Source of the DNA: Aureicoccus marinus
Lineage (GTDB): Bacteria; Bacteroidota; Bacteroidia; Flavobacteriales; Flavobacteriaceae
Length of the DNA stretch: 64,000 nucleotides
Assembly (NCBI RefSeq): GCF_002954325.1
Contig: NZ_MQVX01000001.1
Location: 439,546-503,545 of the forward strand
Reading direction: 5' to 3'
A program made the translations under genes and the position numbers. Below are positions 1 through 9,502 of the stretch, piece after piece; positions within the stretch are counted from its first letter, which is position 1, and every line of letters begins with the position of its first letter. Under the pieces are notes generated by a model that saw only the letters and a program-made list of their open reading frames with translations, was not told the origin of the DNA and ran no database searches.

Positions 1-170
1 TCCTCTCGAAAAAACAAATGAGAAAAGCGGTAGCCCGCTTCCAGGGCAAGTTCAACTTCTTGGATCCCTTCAATGACAAAAAGGCCGGTTTCTTTTCGCA
101 ACCGGCCTTTGTCTTTGAGCTGCAGAACCTTTTTGACTAAGGGGTTCTGTAGACTGCTTATTTCTTTCAT
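1..170 (-). CDS. TrmH/SpoU-family RNA methyltransferase, N-terminal part (cut by window edge)
   Basis: The ATG is at 170 and 56 codons are visible before the left edge. The protein begins MKEISSLQNPLVKKVLQL and continues with GRLRKETGLFVIEGIQEV. That is the usual start of the substrate-binding domain of TrmH-family (SpoU) 2'-O-ribose methyltransferases, in which a segment resembling 'R...FvvEG.rev' precedes the SPOUT domain. The catalytic knot lies outside the window, so the target RNA cannot be named. The gene starts 5 bases after the stop of the upstream amidohydrolase-like gene, so they are probably co-transcribed. Confidence 0.8.
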   Translation of the reverse strand, partial: MKEISSLQNPLVKKVLQLKDKGRLRKETGLFVIEGIQEVELALEAGYRFSHLFFRE

Positions 171-175
171 TCGAT

Positions 176-1468
176 TTACTGTCTCTGGTACTTTCCTTCG
201 TATCGCTTCCACAGTTCGGTCTGGTGACTTTCGAGACTGATGAGGCGGCCGTCAATAAAGGCATGGGTCAATTGATTCCCTCGCATATCCAGTGCATCCC
301 CTTTAGAGATGAATAGGGTGGCACTTTTCCCGACTTCCAGGGTCCCGTAATTGGAATCAATGCCGAGTATTTTTGCGGTGTTACCTGAAATCAATTGCAA
401 GGCTACTTCCTTGTCTAGTCCTTGCCCGACCACTTGCCCGGCATAAAAGGGAAGGTTTCTCGTTTGAAAGTTGCTAGCACTGGCATTTTGAAGACCGACT
501 AGCAAACCGGCGTCGACCAAAAGACGAGGCAATTTATAGGCGTAGTCGTAGTCGTGATCTTCGGAGCGGGGCAGGCTGTGCGTACTTTGTACAAGAACAG
601 GTACCTGGTGTTTTTTAAGAAGATCAGCCACACCTACGGCTTGATATCCTCCAACAAGGACGACTTCCTTAATCCCGGTCGCCTTGGCGGTGGTTACCGC
701 ATCGATGATTTCTCTTTCTCCATCGGCATAGATGTAGAGTTTCCCGCTTCCGTTAAAAAGCTTCTGCATGGCCTCCATGGCCGGGTTTTGGATGCTGCTG
801 GGGCCTTTGCCATAGGCGGCGGATTCCGTCATGAAATTCGCGACTTCTTCTACCTGATCAGCGTATTGCTTATTGGGTTGAAATCCGCGAGGTTCTCCTA
901 ACCACCAGCGCCCTCTTCTGAAGGAGTTCGGCCAATTCAGGTGTACGCCGTCGTCTTCTTTGACCAGGGCATCTTCCCAATTCCAGGCATCCAACTGTAC
1001 GATGGAAGAGGTTCCTGAAATTCGACCACCCTTGGGGGTGATCTGCGAAAGCAGAACACCATTGGGGCGTAAACTTTCGACCACTTGAGATTCTGCATTG
1101 TAGGCAATTATACTGCGAACATGCGGGATCATCCCTCCAAGTTCATCTTGGTCATCTGAGGCGCGTACCGCATTGATCTCGACCAGACCAAGCGACTTTC
1201 CTGGAGCGATAAAACCAGGGTAGACATGCATTCCGCTTGCCTGAATGACTTTTCCCTGACGAGCAATACGCGTTCTCGCATCACCGACAAAGCTCAGTTT
1301 GCCATCGGCAAACATCAAGAGGGAGTTTTCGATCACTTTTCCGTTCCCCAAGTGGGCCGTGGCTCCTTCAATGGTGAAGGCCTCGGTCTGGATCGGAGCA
1401 GGGGTTTGTTGGGCATAGGTCAGTACAAGACCCAACAAAAAGCTAAAGAGTATATTGAATTTTTTCAT
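176..1468 (-). CDS. Exported amidohydrolase-superfamily-like protein (430 aa), metal ligands lost
   Basis: The N-terminal signal peptide is about residues 1-19 (MKKFNILFSFLLGLVLTYAQ). The body has the composite-domain fold of imidazolonepropionase-like amidohydrolases: an N-terminal 'IENSLLMFADGKLSFVG' strand region and a C-terminal 'GTLEVGKSATLFISKG' element typical of the superfamily. Where active members have a 'PGfiDxHxH' metal motif, this protein reads VYPGFIAPGKSLGLVEI, with no HxH. It is therefore probably not a normal metal-dependent hydrolase. It sits 10 bases downstream of a longer two-domain paralogue, and the two probably form one operon and may act together in the periplasm. Flavobacteria commonly carry such a pair; the substrate is unknown. 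Confidence 0.8.
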   Translation of the reverse strand: MKKFNILFSFLLGLVLTYAQQTPAPIQTEAFTIEGATAHLGNGKVIENSLLMFADGKLSFVGDARTRIARQGKVIQASGMHVYPGFIAPGKSLGLVEINAVRASDDQDELGGMIPHVRSIIAYNAESQVVESLRPNGVLLSQITPKGGRISGTSSIVQLDAWNWEDALVKEDDGVHLNWPNSFRRGRWWLGEPRGFQPNKQYADQVEEVANFMTESAAYGKGPSSIQNPAMEAMQKLFNGSGKLYIYADGEREIIDAVTTAKATGIKEVVLVGGYQAVGVADLLKKHQVPVLVQSTHSLPRSEDHDYDYAYKLPRLLVDAGLLVGLQNASASNFQTRNLPFYAGQVVGQGLDKEVALQLISGNTAKILGIDSNYGTLEVGKSATLFISKGDALDMRGNQLTHAFIDGRLISLESHQTELWKRYEGKYQRQ

Positions 1469-1477
1469 CTTGTCTTT

Positions 1478-4419
1478 TTAGAGCGTTTCGCATTCGAAAC
1501 GCGGTTTTTTGTTTTGTCTTGCAGGCTGTGTTTTACCTCCACTGGCTTTTACCTTCAACATCTTGCGAACGAGCATATTCTTTTGCTCGTCGATGGCCGT
1601 TCTCTTGGCTAAATCCTGTTGCTTGTCAAAGTAAACAGCCCCTTCAATCATGGTTTTTTCGGCTTTGGCATAAACCGAAAGGGGGTGATCGGACCAAAGA
1701 ACAAGGTCGGCATCTTTTCCTTTTTCGATACTTCCAACACGGTTGTCTATACGCAAGAGTTTAGCCGCATTCAGGGTGACCATTTGCCAGGCTTCAATTT
1801 CGGACATGCCCCCGTATTTTACGGTTTTGGCAGCTTCTTGGTTCAAACGACGAGACATTTCGGCGTCATCACTATTGATGGCAACCGTTACCCCTGCGCG
1901 GTGCATAATGGCAGCGTTAAAAGGGATGGCGTCTTTTACCTCGTATTTGTAGGCCCACCAATCACTGAAGGTCGATCCACCAACTCCGTGTTCGGCCATT
2001 TTATCGGCCACCTTGTAGCCTTCCAGGATGTGGGTAAAGGTGTTGACACGGAAATTGAATTTCTCGGCCACCTTCATCAGCATATTGATTTCGCTCTGAA
2101 CGTAGGAGTGGCAACTAATAAAACGCTCCTTGTTGAGGATCTCCAGCATAACTTCCATCTCTTCATCGTAGCGGAAAGGTTGACCACTGGCCTTGAGTTT
2201 GCCATATTCCCGCGCTCTTTGGAAGTAATTGATGAAGACTTGTTCTACTCCCATGCGGGTTTGTGGGAAACGAGAATAGCTCTGCCAATTGGACTGCTTG
2301 ACATTTTCACCCAAGGCAAACTTGATGAACTTAGGCGCATCGGGGAACAAGAGTCCTTCAGCGTCCTCACCCCATTTCAGTTTCAGAATCGCGGAGCGTC
2401 CACCAATCGGATTGGCCGATCCGTGGAGCAATTGAATGGTGGTGACACCCCCGGCGAGATTGCGGTAAATATCAATGTCCTTGGGGTCGACTACGTCTTT
2501 CATTCTCACTTCAGCAGAGGAGTTGTGTCCCGCTTCATTAATGCTCAATCCTGCGATGTGGGAATGCTCATCGATGATTCCTGCAGTCAGGTGCTTCCCG
2601 GTTGCGTCGATTACCTGAGCTCCGGAAGCTTTCAGGTCTTTGCCTACTTTGGCAATCTTTCCTTTTGTAACCAGTACATCGGTATTTTCCAGAATCTCGG
2701 TTCCCGTCCAGACCGTTGCTCCTTTGAAGAGCACATCCTGGGATTGGGGTTTCTGGGCGTTTCCATAGCCCACGTTGGGGTAGAGCAATGGAAGCACTTC
2801 TGGAGCTTCCTCCGTTTTGGCTTTCTTTTCTTTTTCGGCGAAGGCCTCCGTTAAGTTCGCTCGAAACTGGCTTTCTTGACCATTGGGAAGCAAGAGGCGA
2901 CCACGAATGATCTGGTTGTTCTCCATTACTTTACCGGTCAGGCGATAGAGATCACCTGCATCCGTGGTAAAACGAACAGCTAACCAGTTGTCTTTATAGG
3001 TGATTTTAGACGGATAGTCCGTTGAATCTTTGGATACTTTGATCTTGGGTTTTGAAGCAGTCCCGCTGATGCTCATTTTGGTGACCAATCCACCGGCGTT
3101 TAAGGTGTAGTCACCCCGCAGATCAATAAGGTCCATATCGCGAGCACGTGCTTTTTGCCCTGTACCCAGTTTTCAAAATACGTAGTTGAAGCGTCAAAAG
3201 GAGCGCCAGAGGCGATCACAAAATTCGCCCATTTGCCTTTTTCTAAACTCCCCACTTTGGCGGTCTGACCCAATATTTGGGCAGGAGTCATGGTCAAGGC
3301 ACGCAGTGCTTGTTCTTCGCTCAGTCCGTATTTCATCGCTTTGCGAACAGCACCCAAAAACTCTTTCGGTGACTTGAGTCCCTGTGTGGTCAAAGCAAAA
3401 GGAATTCCTGCTTTAGAAACCTGTGCGGCGTTAGAAGGAGCCTGATTCCAGTGACGCATATCCGAAAGGTTGACGTAATCCGCCTGGTAAGGATTTGATA
3501 CTTCATAGGCGGCTGGAAAGTTGAGGGGCAGCACGAGTGTATTGCCCATTTGCTTCAACTTGTCCAGGTATTCGTATTCATCTCCACCACCGAGAATGGC
3601 ATAGGAAATACCAAATTGCTTTCCGATTTTGGCTGCTCGAAGCACATTCCCCTGGTTCCCCGCGACAAAAAGTTGCGCAAGGCCTTGGTTGTCTATCAGG
3701 GCTTCCAGTGAACGGTCGGTGGTCGCGACTCGCCCAGAGCGGTACCAATTCATATCGTGATAAAGTTGACGCATGAGGGCCGTAGAACCCATTAAAGAGG
3801 TCGGGTACGATTGACGACTGGCAATACTTTTAGAGAAAGAGAAGTACTGCCCGGATTCGTCTTCTAACAGGCGCTCAGCAGAATTACCTTGATCATTTAG
3901 TGCGACCAGGATCCCTGTCCCACGAGCAATACCGTCTTCGCGGTGAGCATTGACGACTCCGAATCCTGCTGCACGCATCGTGGAAGCTGATTTTTTGTCG
4001 TAGTTAAAGTGTTCGACGGCTCGCTGTTCCGGCATCACGTGGTCGTTCCAGTAAAAGCCGGCACGAGAAGCCTCGTATTGAGGTGAACGTCCGGATCCAG
4101 CGGCTCGTTTGGGTTTACTCACTCCAAAAGTTCCAAAAGGATCAATAAAAGAAGGGAAAATACTTTTTCCCTGAAGGTCCATAACCACGGCATTGGCAGG
4201 AGCGGTAACAGAACTGCCTACAGCGGCAATTTTACCTTCCTTGATCAACAGGCTTCCGTTTTGGATGACCTGACCGGGTTTGAGATAGAGCGTGGCGTTG
4301 GTTAGTAAGTACGCGTTGGTGTTTGTTGTTTTGACCCCATCATTCTTCGGAAAGTATTCCTGGGCCATCATACTACTTCCCACAAGGAGGAACAGCATGA
4401 GCATTCGTAAATTCTTCAT
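1478..4419 (-). CDS. Exported two-domain amidohydrolase (about 980 aa), split by a -1 frameshift
   Basis: Two reading frames make one protein. The upstream part (4419 to 3100, 439 aa) starts with a signal peptide (MKNLRMLMLFLLVGSSMMAQ) and holds a first amidohydrolase-like domain with a degenerate metal site (FPSFIDPFGTFG). The downstream part (3136 to 1478) resumes at RDMDLIDLRGDYTLN and holds the second domain, with an intact HxH motif (IIDEHSHIAG) and INSDD near the C terminus. The frames join at the A5 run (T5 on the plus strand at 3152-3156). One more A gives ENWVQGKKARARDMDL and a single 980-residue product, a usual size for flavobacterial homologues as I recall them. The sequence there, C AAA AAG, resembles a -1 slippery site, but a missing base is more likely. 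Substrate unknown. Confidence 0.8.
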
Positions 4420-4460
4420 TCTTGTGTTTAGATTAAAGTACCTCTAAAGGTACGAGAATC

Positions 4461-5573
4461 CTAGGGAACCGGGATGGAGGAAGGAGGAATGAAAGAATCG
4501 ATGCGGTGGTATCCAATGAGAAGGGCGACCACACGGCTGTAGGAAGTGATACCTGCGGTTTGTTGATTCACTTTTAGGTAACTGTCAAACAGGGCTTTAA
4601 AGATAGGCTCCGTTGGATTTTCGTGGGCGTCCCAAAAACGGCGCAGTTCCCGGTAATTTTCTTTAACCCCTTCATTTAATAAATCGAAGTAATAGGTAAA
4701 AGCTTCCGGATCTCTTCTCCTGAGGTCCCCTAAGAGATAGGCCAAAGCTGAAGAATAGGCAGCGTATTGCACCTGGTAATTGTCTGACTGAAAACACAGC
4801 CAATAGCCCAAGAAATTGGTGTCGTCTTCCGCAGAATAGCCCAATTGATGCCCCACTTCGTGGGCCGCAACGGACGGCCAGCGAAAGGAAGGGATCTGAC
4901 CATTTACCTGGGCTTCTCCCGAGAAAGGGTTCAGGTAACCTCCATAACCCATATAAGAAAGGGGAACCGAATAGAGTGAAGTCTTTTGGCTTGGATAGTG
5001 GTAGGTTAAAATAGGATGCCTTTGACTGGCCGTGGCGTAAGTCTCGGCAATTTTTTGATAGACTTCGGTTCTGCTTGCATTCGGCTGCACAGGAGCTGTA
5101 CTGTCTAAGGTGATGTTTTCTTGGATGGCATTGATGTAGCTCACCATTCGCCCGGTTAAATCGAGCAGTTCTTCGGTGCTGTACTCGGTGGAGATGCCGA
5201 GTTGCTGTTCGAGGGGGAGTCGAAAATAATTCAGGCCCCAGAGGAGGTAAAATGTTCCATACACGACACTGATTGTCGCTAGAATACCTTTGATTTTAAA
5301 CCAGGTATTGCTCCAAAAATGACGCAGTGTTTTGTACAGGCTTCGAATGGCCCAGAGACCAAATAGGGTGTACATCAGATCTCCTGCAGAAAGAGGTATC
5401 CACCCCCAGAGCAGCCGATTCAGCTGCCCTAAAAGTGGATATATACCTTGACTGTAATAGCGTTCGACAAATTCAGGGGATTCTGATAAAAGCTGCACGA
5501 TGCCGATCTGTATGGGCAAGAAGAGCACCAAATAATCACGGACTTTCCACTGGTTTAGTCGCAACCGAAGCAT
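4461..5573 (-). CDS. DUF3810 membrane protein with zinc-protease motif
   Basis: The 370-aa protein has hydrophobic segments at roughly residues 13-30, 60-80 and 98-118, followed by a soluble region. The soluble region carries AAHEVGHQLG (HExxH at 238-242) and a downstream acidic stretch AEDDTNFLGYW, as in gluzincin-like metallopeptidases. This layout matches the DUF3810 family of Bacteroidota. The predicted role is an inner-membrane zinc peptidase, by motif only; the substrate is unknown. It lies between the amidohydrolase pair and the PPIase genes on the same strand, 7 bases after the PPIase stop, so the minus-strand block from 8.3 kb downward could be one transcription unit. Confidence 0.8.
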   Translation of the reverse strand: MLRLRLNQWKVRDYLVLFLPIQIGIVQLLSESPEFVERYYSQGIYPLLGQLNRLLWGWIPLSAGDLMYTLFGLWAIRSLYKTLRHFWSNTWFKIKGILATISVVYGTFYLLWGLNYFRLPLEQQLGISTEYSTEELLDLTGRMVSYINAIQENITLDSTAPVQPNASRTEVYQKIAETYATASQRHPILTYHYPSQKTSLYSVPLSYMGYGGYLNPFSGEAQVNGQIPSFRWPSVAAHEVGHQLGYSAEDDTNFLGYWLCFQSDNYQVQYAAYSSALAYLLGDLRRRDPEAFTYYFDLLNEGVKENYRELRRFWDAHENPTEPIFKALFDSYLKVNQQTAGITSYSRVVALLIGYHRIDSFIPPSSIPVP

Positions 5574-5580
5574 GGGCTTC

Positions 5581-6690
5581 TTATTGTTGTTCCGAAGGAA
5601 GAATTTCGATGTCGAAAATCAGGTCTGCGTTGGCAGGAATAGGGCCACGAGGTCGATCTCCGAACCCGAGGTATCCCGGAATAAAGAAACGCACTTTGTC
5701 ACCTTCTTTCATCAAAGCCAATCCTTCACGGAAGCCGGGAATCAATGGGGCGTCCGGACTGTTCAACATTTGAGTCGGTCCAAATTGTCCTCGGTGCATT
5801 TGAAAAATACGACCAAAGTTTTCGTCTTGCTCTGCAATGGCCTTATCACTCGTGTCGATCAGGGTGCCATCGGCCAACCATCCCGCGTAGTGTACCATCA
5901 CGAAATCTCCTTCTTTCGGTTTTGGACCGTCCCCTTCTTCAAGCATCAGCCACATCAAACCGGTTTCTGTGAGCTCCGCTTTTTCTTTTTGGGCCGCTGC
6001 CTCTGCTAAGAAGGCTTCTTTCTTCTTTTTCATCTCGGCAACACGGGCCTCCTCTTCGGCGAAGTAGTCCTTCATGATCTGCAGGGCATCAAATTTCTTA
6101 GCAGCCTTTCCTTGGCGAATGATCTCGATATGATCCATGATTACGGAATCTACCGGTTTGTTGCCTGCTGCTACAGGGACATTCGCAATGGAGTCAATAA
6201 TGTCCAGGCCTTGAATAACCTCACCAAAAACCGAGTGAACCCCGTCCAGGTGAGTCGGGGTGCCATGGGTAATAAAGAACTGACTACCGTTCGTGTTCGG
6301 GCCACCATTGGCCATGGAGATGACTCCTTTTTTGTCGTGCTTCAGGGAGTCATTGAACTCATCTGCAAAACGGTAACCCGGGTTTCCGGTTCCGTTCCCC
6401 AGCGGGTCTCCCCCTTGAATCATAAAGCCTTTCATGACCCGGTGAAAGATAAGGCCATCGTAGTAGCTCTTACCCTTGAACTCTTCACTGACAAATTCAC
6501 TGTTTCCTTCTGCCAAGCTCACAAAGTTGGCGACGGTCAAGGGTGTTTTTTCGTATTCCAATTGGACCAACATATCTCCTTTGTTGGTTTGGATATCAGC
6601 GTAGATCCCGTCTTCCAAATCAGGAAATTTGCTGGTCTTACAAGATGCTAATAGCACCACAAAAGCGAGGGAACGAATCAGGTATTTCAT
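5581..6690 (-). CDS. Peptidyl-prolyl isomerase lipoprotein, cyclophilin-FKBP fusion
   Basis: The 369-aa protein begins with a lipoprotein signal (lipobox VLLASC, Cys about residue 17). Residues about 30-190 are a cyclophilin domain with recognisable FHRVMKGFMIQGGD and GPNTNGSQFFI motifs. A charged, probably helical linker (KAAKKFDALQ through AAAQKEKAEL, about 193-240) leads to an FKBP domain (about 245-367) with VMVHYAGWLADGTLIDTS and a final IFDIEIL strand. It should catalyse proline cis-trans isomerisation of envelope proteins in the periplasm or at the outer membrane. It lies 4 bases downstream of gldI, so the two foldases are probably co-expressed. Confidence 0.9.
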   Translation of the reverse strand: MKYLIRSLAFVVLLASCKTSKFPDLEDGIYADIQTNKGDMLVQLEYEKTPLTVANFVSLAEGNSEFVSEEFKGKSYYDGLIFHRVMKGFMIQGGDPLGNGTGNPGYRFADEFNDSLKHDKKGVISMANGGPNTNGSQFFITHGTPTHLDGVHSVFGEVIQGLDIIDSIANVPVAAGNKPVDSVIMDHIEIIRQGKAAKKFDALQIMKDYFAEEEARVAEMKKKKEAFLAEAAAQKEKAELTETGLMWLMLEEGDGPKPKEGDFVMVHYAGWLADGTLIDTSDKAIAEQDENFGRIFQMHRGQFGPTQMLNSPDAPLIPGFREGLALMKEGDKVRFFIPGYLGFGDRPRGPIPANADLIFDIEILPSEQQ

Positions 6691-6694
6691 AGGT

Positions 6695-7270
6695 TTAATT
6701 CTGAGTACTGTCTTGTTTTTTAATCAGTTCTAGCAATTCAATTTCTGCCCGTATGGGGCTGTTGGGGGCAATTTGATCCCCATCACCCGGATAGCCAAAG
6801 GCTAAGGCAGAAGGGAAGAAAAAGCGCAATTTATCTCCGGGATACATTTCCTTAATACTGCTTTGCAATCCCGGAAAAACGGCTTGTTCGTCCACGTAAT
6901 AACGCAAAGTATCCGCCAAATAATACGGGGAACCATTTAATTTTTGGTATTCCAGTCGAATTTGGGTGCGATCCCCCTTGGTGGGCAAGAAGTTTTCGGG
7001 CTTTTCCGACAACAGGGAAGAGTCTCTCTCGATGACGGTGTACCAATAGCCGTTACCGCTTCTTATATAGGTCTGAGAAGAATCTTGATCAATCAACCTT
7101 TCGATGAGTTTTTCTTCTTCGGCCAATAACTTTTTGCTGCGTTGAGCGGATTGTTGAATAAAACTTCCGGAGCGGACTTGTACCGGTCTCCGTGCCTCCG
7201 GTGTGCTGCAACTTGACAATATCAGTAGAGTCAAGAAGAGGGGGAGGAAATGGCCAATGCGTTTGTTCAT
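6695..7270 (-). CDS. gldI: Gliding-motility FKBP-type peptidyl-prolyl isomerase GldI
   Basis: The 191-aa lipoprotein has signal LFLTLLILSSCS (Cys about residue 21). An N-terminal helical region (QRSKKLLAEEEKLIERLI) leads into a single FKBP domain (about 85-185) with the PGLQSSIKEMYPGDKLRFFF and IRAEIELLEL segments. The size, the lipoprotein status and its place directly after an NrnA-like gene match GldI of Flavobacterium. GldI is thought to fold components of the gliding/T9SS machinery in the periplasm. Its ATG overlaps the TGA of the upstream nrnA-like gene, indicating translational coupling. The presence of gldI fits the T9SS-sorted adhesin at 41.5 kb. Confidence 0.87.
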   Translation of the reverse strand: MNKRIGHFLPLFLTLLILSSCSTPEARRPVQVRSGSFIQQSAQRSKKLLAEEEKLIERLIDQDSSQTYIRSGNGYWYTVIERDSSLLSEKPENFLPTKGDRTQIRLEYQKLNGSPYYLADTLRYYVDEQAVFPGLQSSIKEMYPGDKLRFFFPSALAFGYPGDGDQIAPNSPIRAEIELLELIKKQDSTQN

Positions 7271-8286
7271 GGTGATTGTAATTCTTTTTGGTATGGGGGT
7301 AGCAGGGATTCAAATCGCTGCAAGGTCTCTTGCAAAGATAATCGACTTCGGCCTCCAGCCGCATTTTGGTGACCTCCACCTTCAAAGTGTTCCCGCGCAA
7401 AAGAGTTCACAGAAAAGTCGCCGATCGAGCGGAATGATATTTTAATGATACCCTCTTCCTTGTTCTCGGTAAACAGGACAGCAAAGCGAATCCCTTCAAT
7501 ACTCAGGCCGTAGTTGACAAATCCTTCCGTATCGCCTTTGCTGTATCCTTCCGCATCCAGTTCTTCTTGGCTCAACGACATATAGGCCGTTGACATTTCT
7601 GGGAGTTGAACCATATTGCTTAAAGCGCGACCTAAAAGGTTTAGACGAGCAGGGGAGTTGTTGTCGAAAATAAGGCGCTGAATAAGACTGTGATCAGCAC
7701 CGATTTCAATCAAATGAGCCACCACACGATGGGTTTCGGCTGTCGTGGCCGGGTACTTGAAGGAGCCGGTATCCGTCATAATGCCTGCATATAGGCATCC
7801 GGACATTTCGGCATCCAGAAGCTCGAGATCCCCTAGTTCCTTTATCGCTCCGTAAACCATTTCGCAGGTGGAACTGAGGTGGGGCAGAGAATAGGTGTAA
7901 CGGGCGTAGTCATCGGGCTGCTGGTGGTGGTCGATCATCAGGAATTCTCCTTGTGCTTTTTCCAGGGATTTTAGCATATTACCCGCTCGAGAGAGGGCAT
8001 TAAAATCAAGGGTACACAAAAGATCGGCGGCTAGAATCAAACGCTCCGCATGCCCCGCGGCATGGTCGTAGATCATCACCTGATCATCCCCGGGCATCCA
8101 CTTCAAAAATTTAGGGTATTCGTTGGGTGCAATTACCTTGACCTCATGTCCTGTTTTTTGAAGATAACGGGCCCACGCCAGACAAGAGCCCATGGCGTCT
8201 CCATCCGGGTTTTTATGGGGTATCACAACAATTTTTAAGGGAGAAGAAAGCCTTTCTTTTAGCGACTGCCAGTCCGTTTTTTTCAT
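7267..8286 (-). CDS. nrnA: DHH/DHHA1 phosphoesterase, bifunctional oligoribonuclease/pAp phosphatase NrnA
   Basis: The 339-aa protein shows the DHH-family motifs in order: PHKNPDGDAMGS (about 22-33), LDFNALSR, MIDHHQQPD (DHH, about 116-124), TDTGSFKYPAT, and a C-terminal DHHA1 glycine motif GGGHQNAAGG. Known family members degrade 2-5-nt RNA and dephosphorylate 3'-phosphoadenosine 5'-phosphate in the cytoplasm. Length is normal. It is the first gene of the minus-strand gldI cluster and overlaps gldI by 4 bases. The 83-base gap to the divergent PhoD-like gene should hold its promoter, but I could not find a clean -7 box on this strand. Confidence 0.88.
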   Translation of the reverse strand: MKKTDWQSLKERLSSPLKIVVIPHKNPDGDAMGSCLAWARYLQKTGHEVKVIAPNEYPKFLKWMPGDDQVMIYDHAAGHAERLILAADLLCTLDFNALSRAGNMLKSLEKAQGEFLMIDHHQQPDDYARYTYSLPHLSSTCEMVYGAIKELGDLELLDAEMSGCLYAGIMTDTGSFKYPATTAETHRVVAHLIEIGADHSLIQRLIFDNNSPARLNLLGRALSNMVQLPEMSTAYMSLSQEELDAEGYSKGDTEGFVNYGLSIEGIRFAVLFTENKEEGIIKISFRSIGDFSVNSFAREHFEGGGHQNAAGGRSRLSLQETLQRFESLLPPYQKELQSP

Positions 8287-8332
8287 GATTGCGAAGATAC
8301 AACAATTAACACAGGGGTAATTTCATAAGGAC

Positions 8333-8340
8333 TACCTTTG
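8333..8340 (+). promoter_or_regulatory. Candidate -7 promoter element for the PhoD-like gene
   Basis: TACCTTTG matches the Bacteroidota -7 consensus TAnnTTTG and sits 60 bases before the ATG at 8400. No good -33 TTG lies at the usual spacing, so this is tentative. Confidence 0.4.
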
Positions 8341-8399
8341 AACGGCTTTTCGAGCACCCTTTTACGGTTGTGGAGAAGAGTGATAAACCCAGCTGTAAA

Positions 8400-9443
8400 A
8401 TGAAAAGAGTTGATCTATTGACCTTCAGAGGATTCCTTGTTTCTTACCTGATCGCAGGGCTGTTTTTAATCGGTTGTAAATCGACTGTCGAACCGACCGA
8501 AAAGAAAGAGGAGTTCGTCATCGCTTTTGGGTCCTGTAACAAAGTCGATCAACCCAATCCCTTCTGGGGAAGTGTTACCCATCTTCGTCCTGACCTTTGG
8601 ATATGGGGCGGAGATAACATCTATGCCGATACCGCTGATATGGAGGCCATGAAAGCCATGTACGAGGCGCAGAATGCCGTTCCGGGCTATGCTCAACTCC
8701 TTGAGAATACCCCGGTGATAGGCACCTGGGATGACCACGATTATGGGTTGAATGACGGAGGCAGCGAATTTGACAAAAAGGAAGAAAGCCAGCAACTACT
8801 ACTCGATTTTCTTGGGGTTCCAAAAGACAGCCCAAGACGCGAACAGGAAGGGGTTTACACCGTTCATTCCTACAAGCATCAAGGGCAGGAAATTCGCGTA
8901 TTTGTATTGGATACGCGATACTTCAGGACAGCATTGAAAAAGGGCGAAGGGAAAAAGCGTTACACACCCACCGCGGCTGCCGGGCAAAATATGCTGGGCG
9001 AAGCCCAATGGAAATGGCTGGAAGCCGAGCTCAAAGCCTCCAAAGCACGATTTAACCTACTGGTCAGTAGTATCCAATTTATTTCGGAGGAACACGGTTT
9101 TGAAAAATGGGCCAATATGCCCGATGAAATGCGGCGTATGGAAAAGCTCATTCAAGAGAGCGGGGCGAAAGGAGTCTTCTTTATCAGTGGCGATCGCCAC
9201 ATCTCGGAGTTTTCGAAAAAGGAACTCCAAGGCCTGGAGTATCCTCTTTGGGATTTTACCAGTAGCGGCTTAACCCATTCCTACTCCAGTTTTAGTGGAG
9301 AGCCCAACAGACACCGAATTGGGGAAGTGCAGTTTGAAAAAAGTTTTGGACTTATCCGGCTCGATGTTGACAGCGGACTAGCTGTTTTTGAAATTAGAGG
9401 GGAAGAAGGGAAGGTATTACAGAGCTTTCGCCAGCTTTATTAA
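8400..9443 (+). CDS. PhoD-like metallophosphatase lipoprotein (alkaline phosphatase D family)
   Basis: Starting at ATG 8400, the 347-aa protein has a clear lipoprotein signal, ending LIAGLFLIGC. A GTG start at 8370 would add ten polar residues in front of the signal, so I prefer the ATG. The mature part has metal-site motifs of PhoD-type phosphatases: FGSCNKVDQPNP, WIWGGDNIYAD, GTWDDHDYGLND and later FFISGDRHISE. The predicted activity is a calcium/iron-dependent phosphodiesterase or phosphatase anchored in the envelope, perhaps for phosphorus scavenging. It is a single gene on the plus strand, between the divergent nrnA cluster and ndk. Confidence 0.87.
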   Translation: MKRVDLLTFRGFLVSYLIAGLFLIGCKSTVEPTEKKEEFVIAFGSCNKVDQPNPFWGSVTHLRPDLWIWGGDNIYADTADMEAMKAMYEAQNAVPGYAQLLENTPVIGTWDDHDYGLNDGGSEFDKKEESQQLLLDFLGVPKDSPRREQEGVYTVHSYKHQGQEIRVFVLDTRYFRTALKKGEGKKRYTPTAAAGQNMLGEAQWKWLEAELKASKARFNLLVSSIQFISEEHGFEKWANMPDEMRRMEKLIQESGAKGVFFISGDRHISEFSKKELQGLEYPLWDFTSSGLTHSYSSFSGEPNRHRIGEVQFEKSFGLIRLDVDSGLAVFEIRGEEGKVLQSFRQLY

Positions 9444-9455
9444 ACTGTAAAGAGG

Positions 9456-9485
9456 TTGTAAGGCACTTTAAAAAGCGTATTTTTG
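9456..9485 (+). promoter_or_regulatory. Promoter of ndk (Bacteroidota -33/-7)
   Basis: TTG at 9456-9458 is followed after 19 bases by TATTTTTG at 9478-9485. This matches the Bacteroidota pattern of a -33 TTG and a -7 TAnnTTTG. The ndk ATG is 17 bases further on, giving a short leader. Confidence 0.7.
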
Positions 9486-9502
9486 CCAAAATTTTTTGAA
9501 AC

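Noticed and set aside
1619..2854. Long open plus-strand frame (411 codons)
   Set aside because: It is antisense to the amidohydrolase gene, has no recognisable domains and is explained by the codon bias of the real gene.
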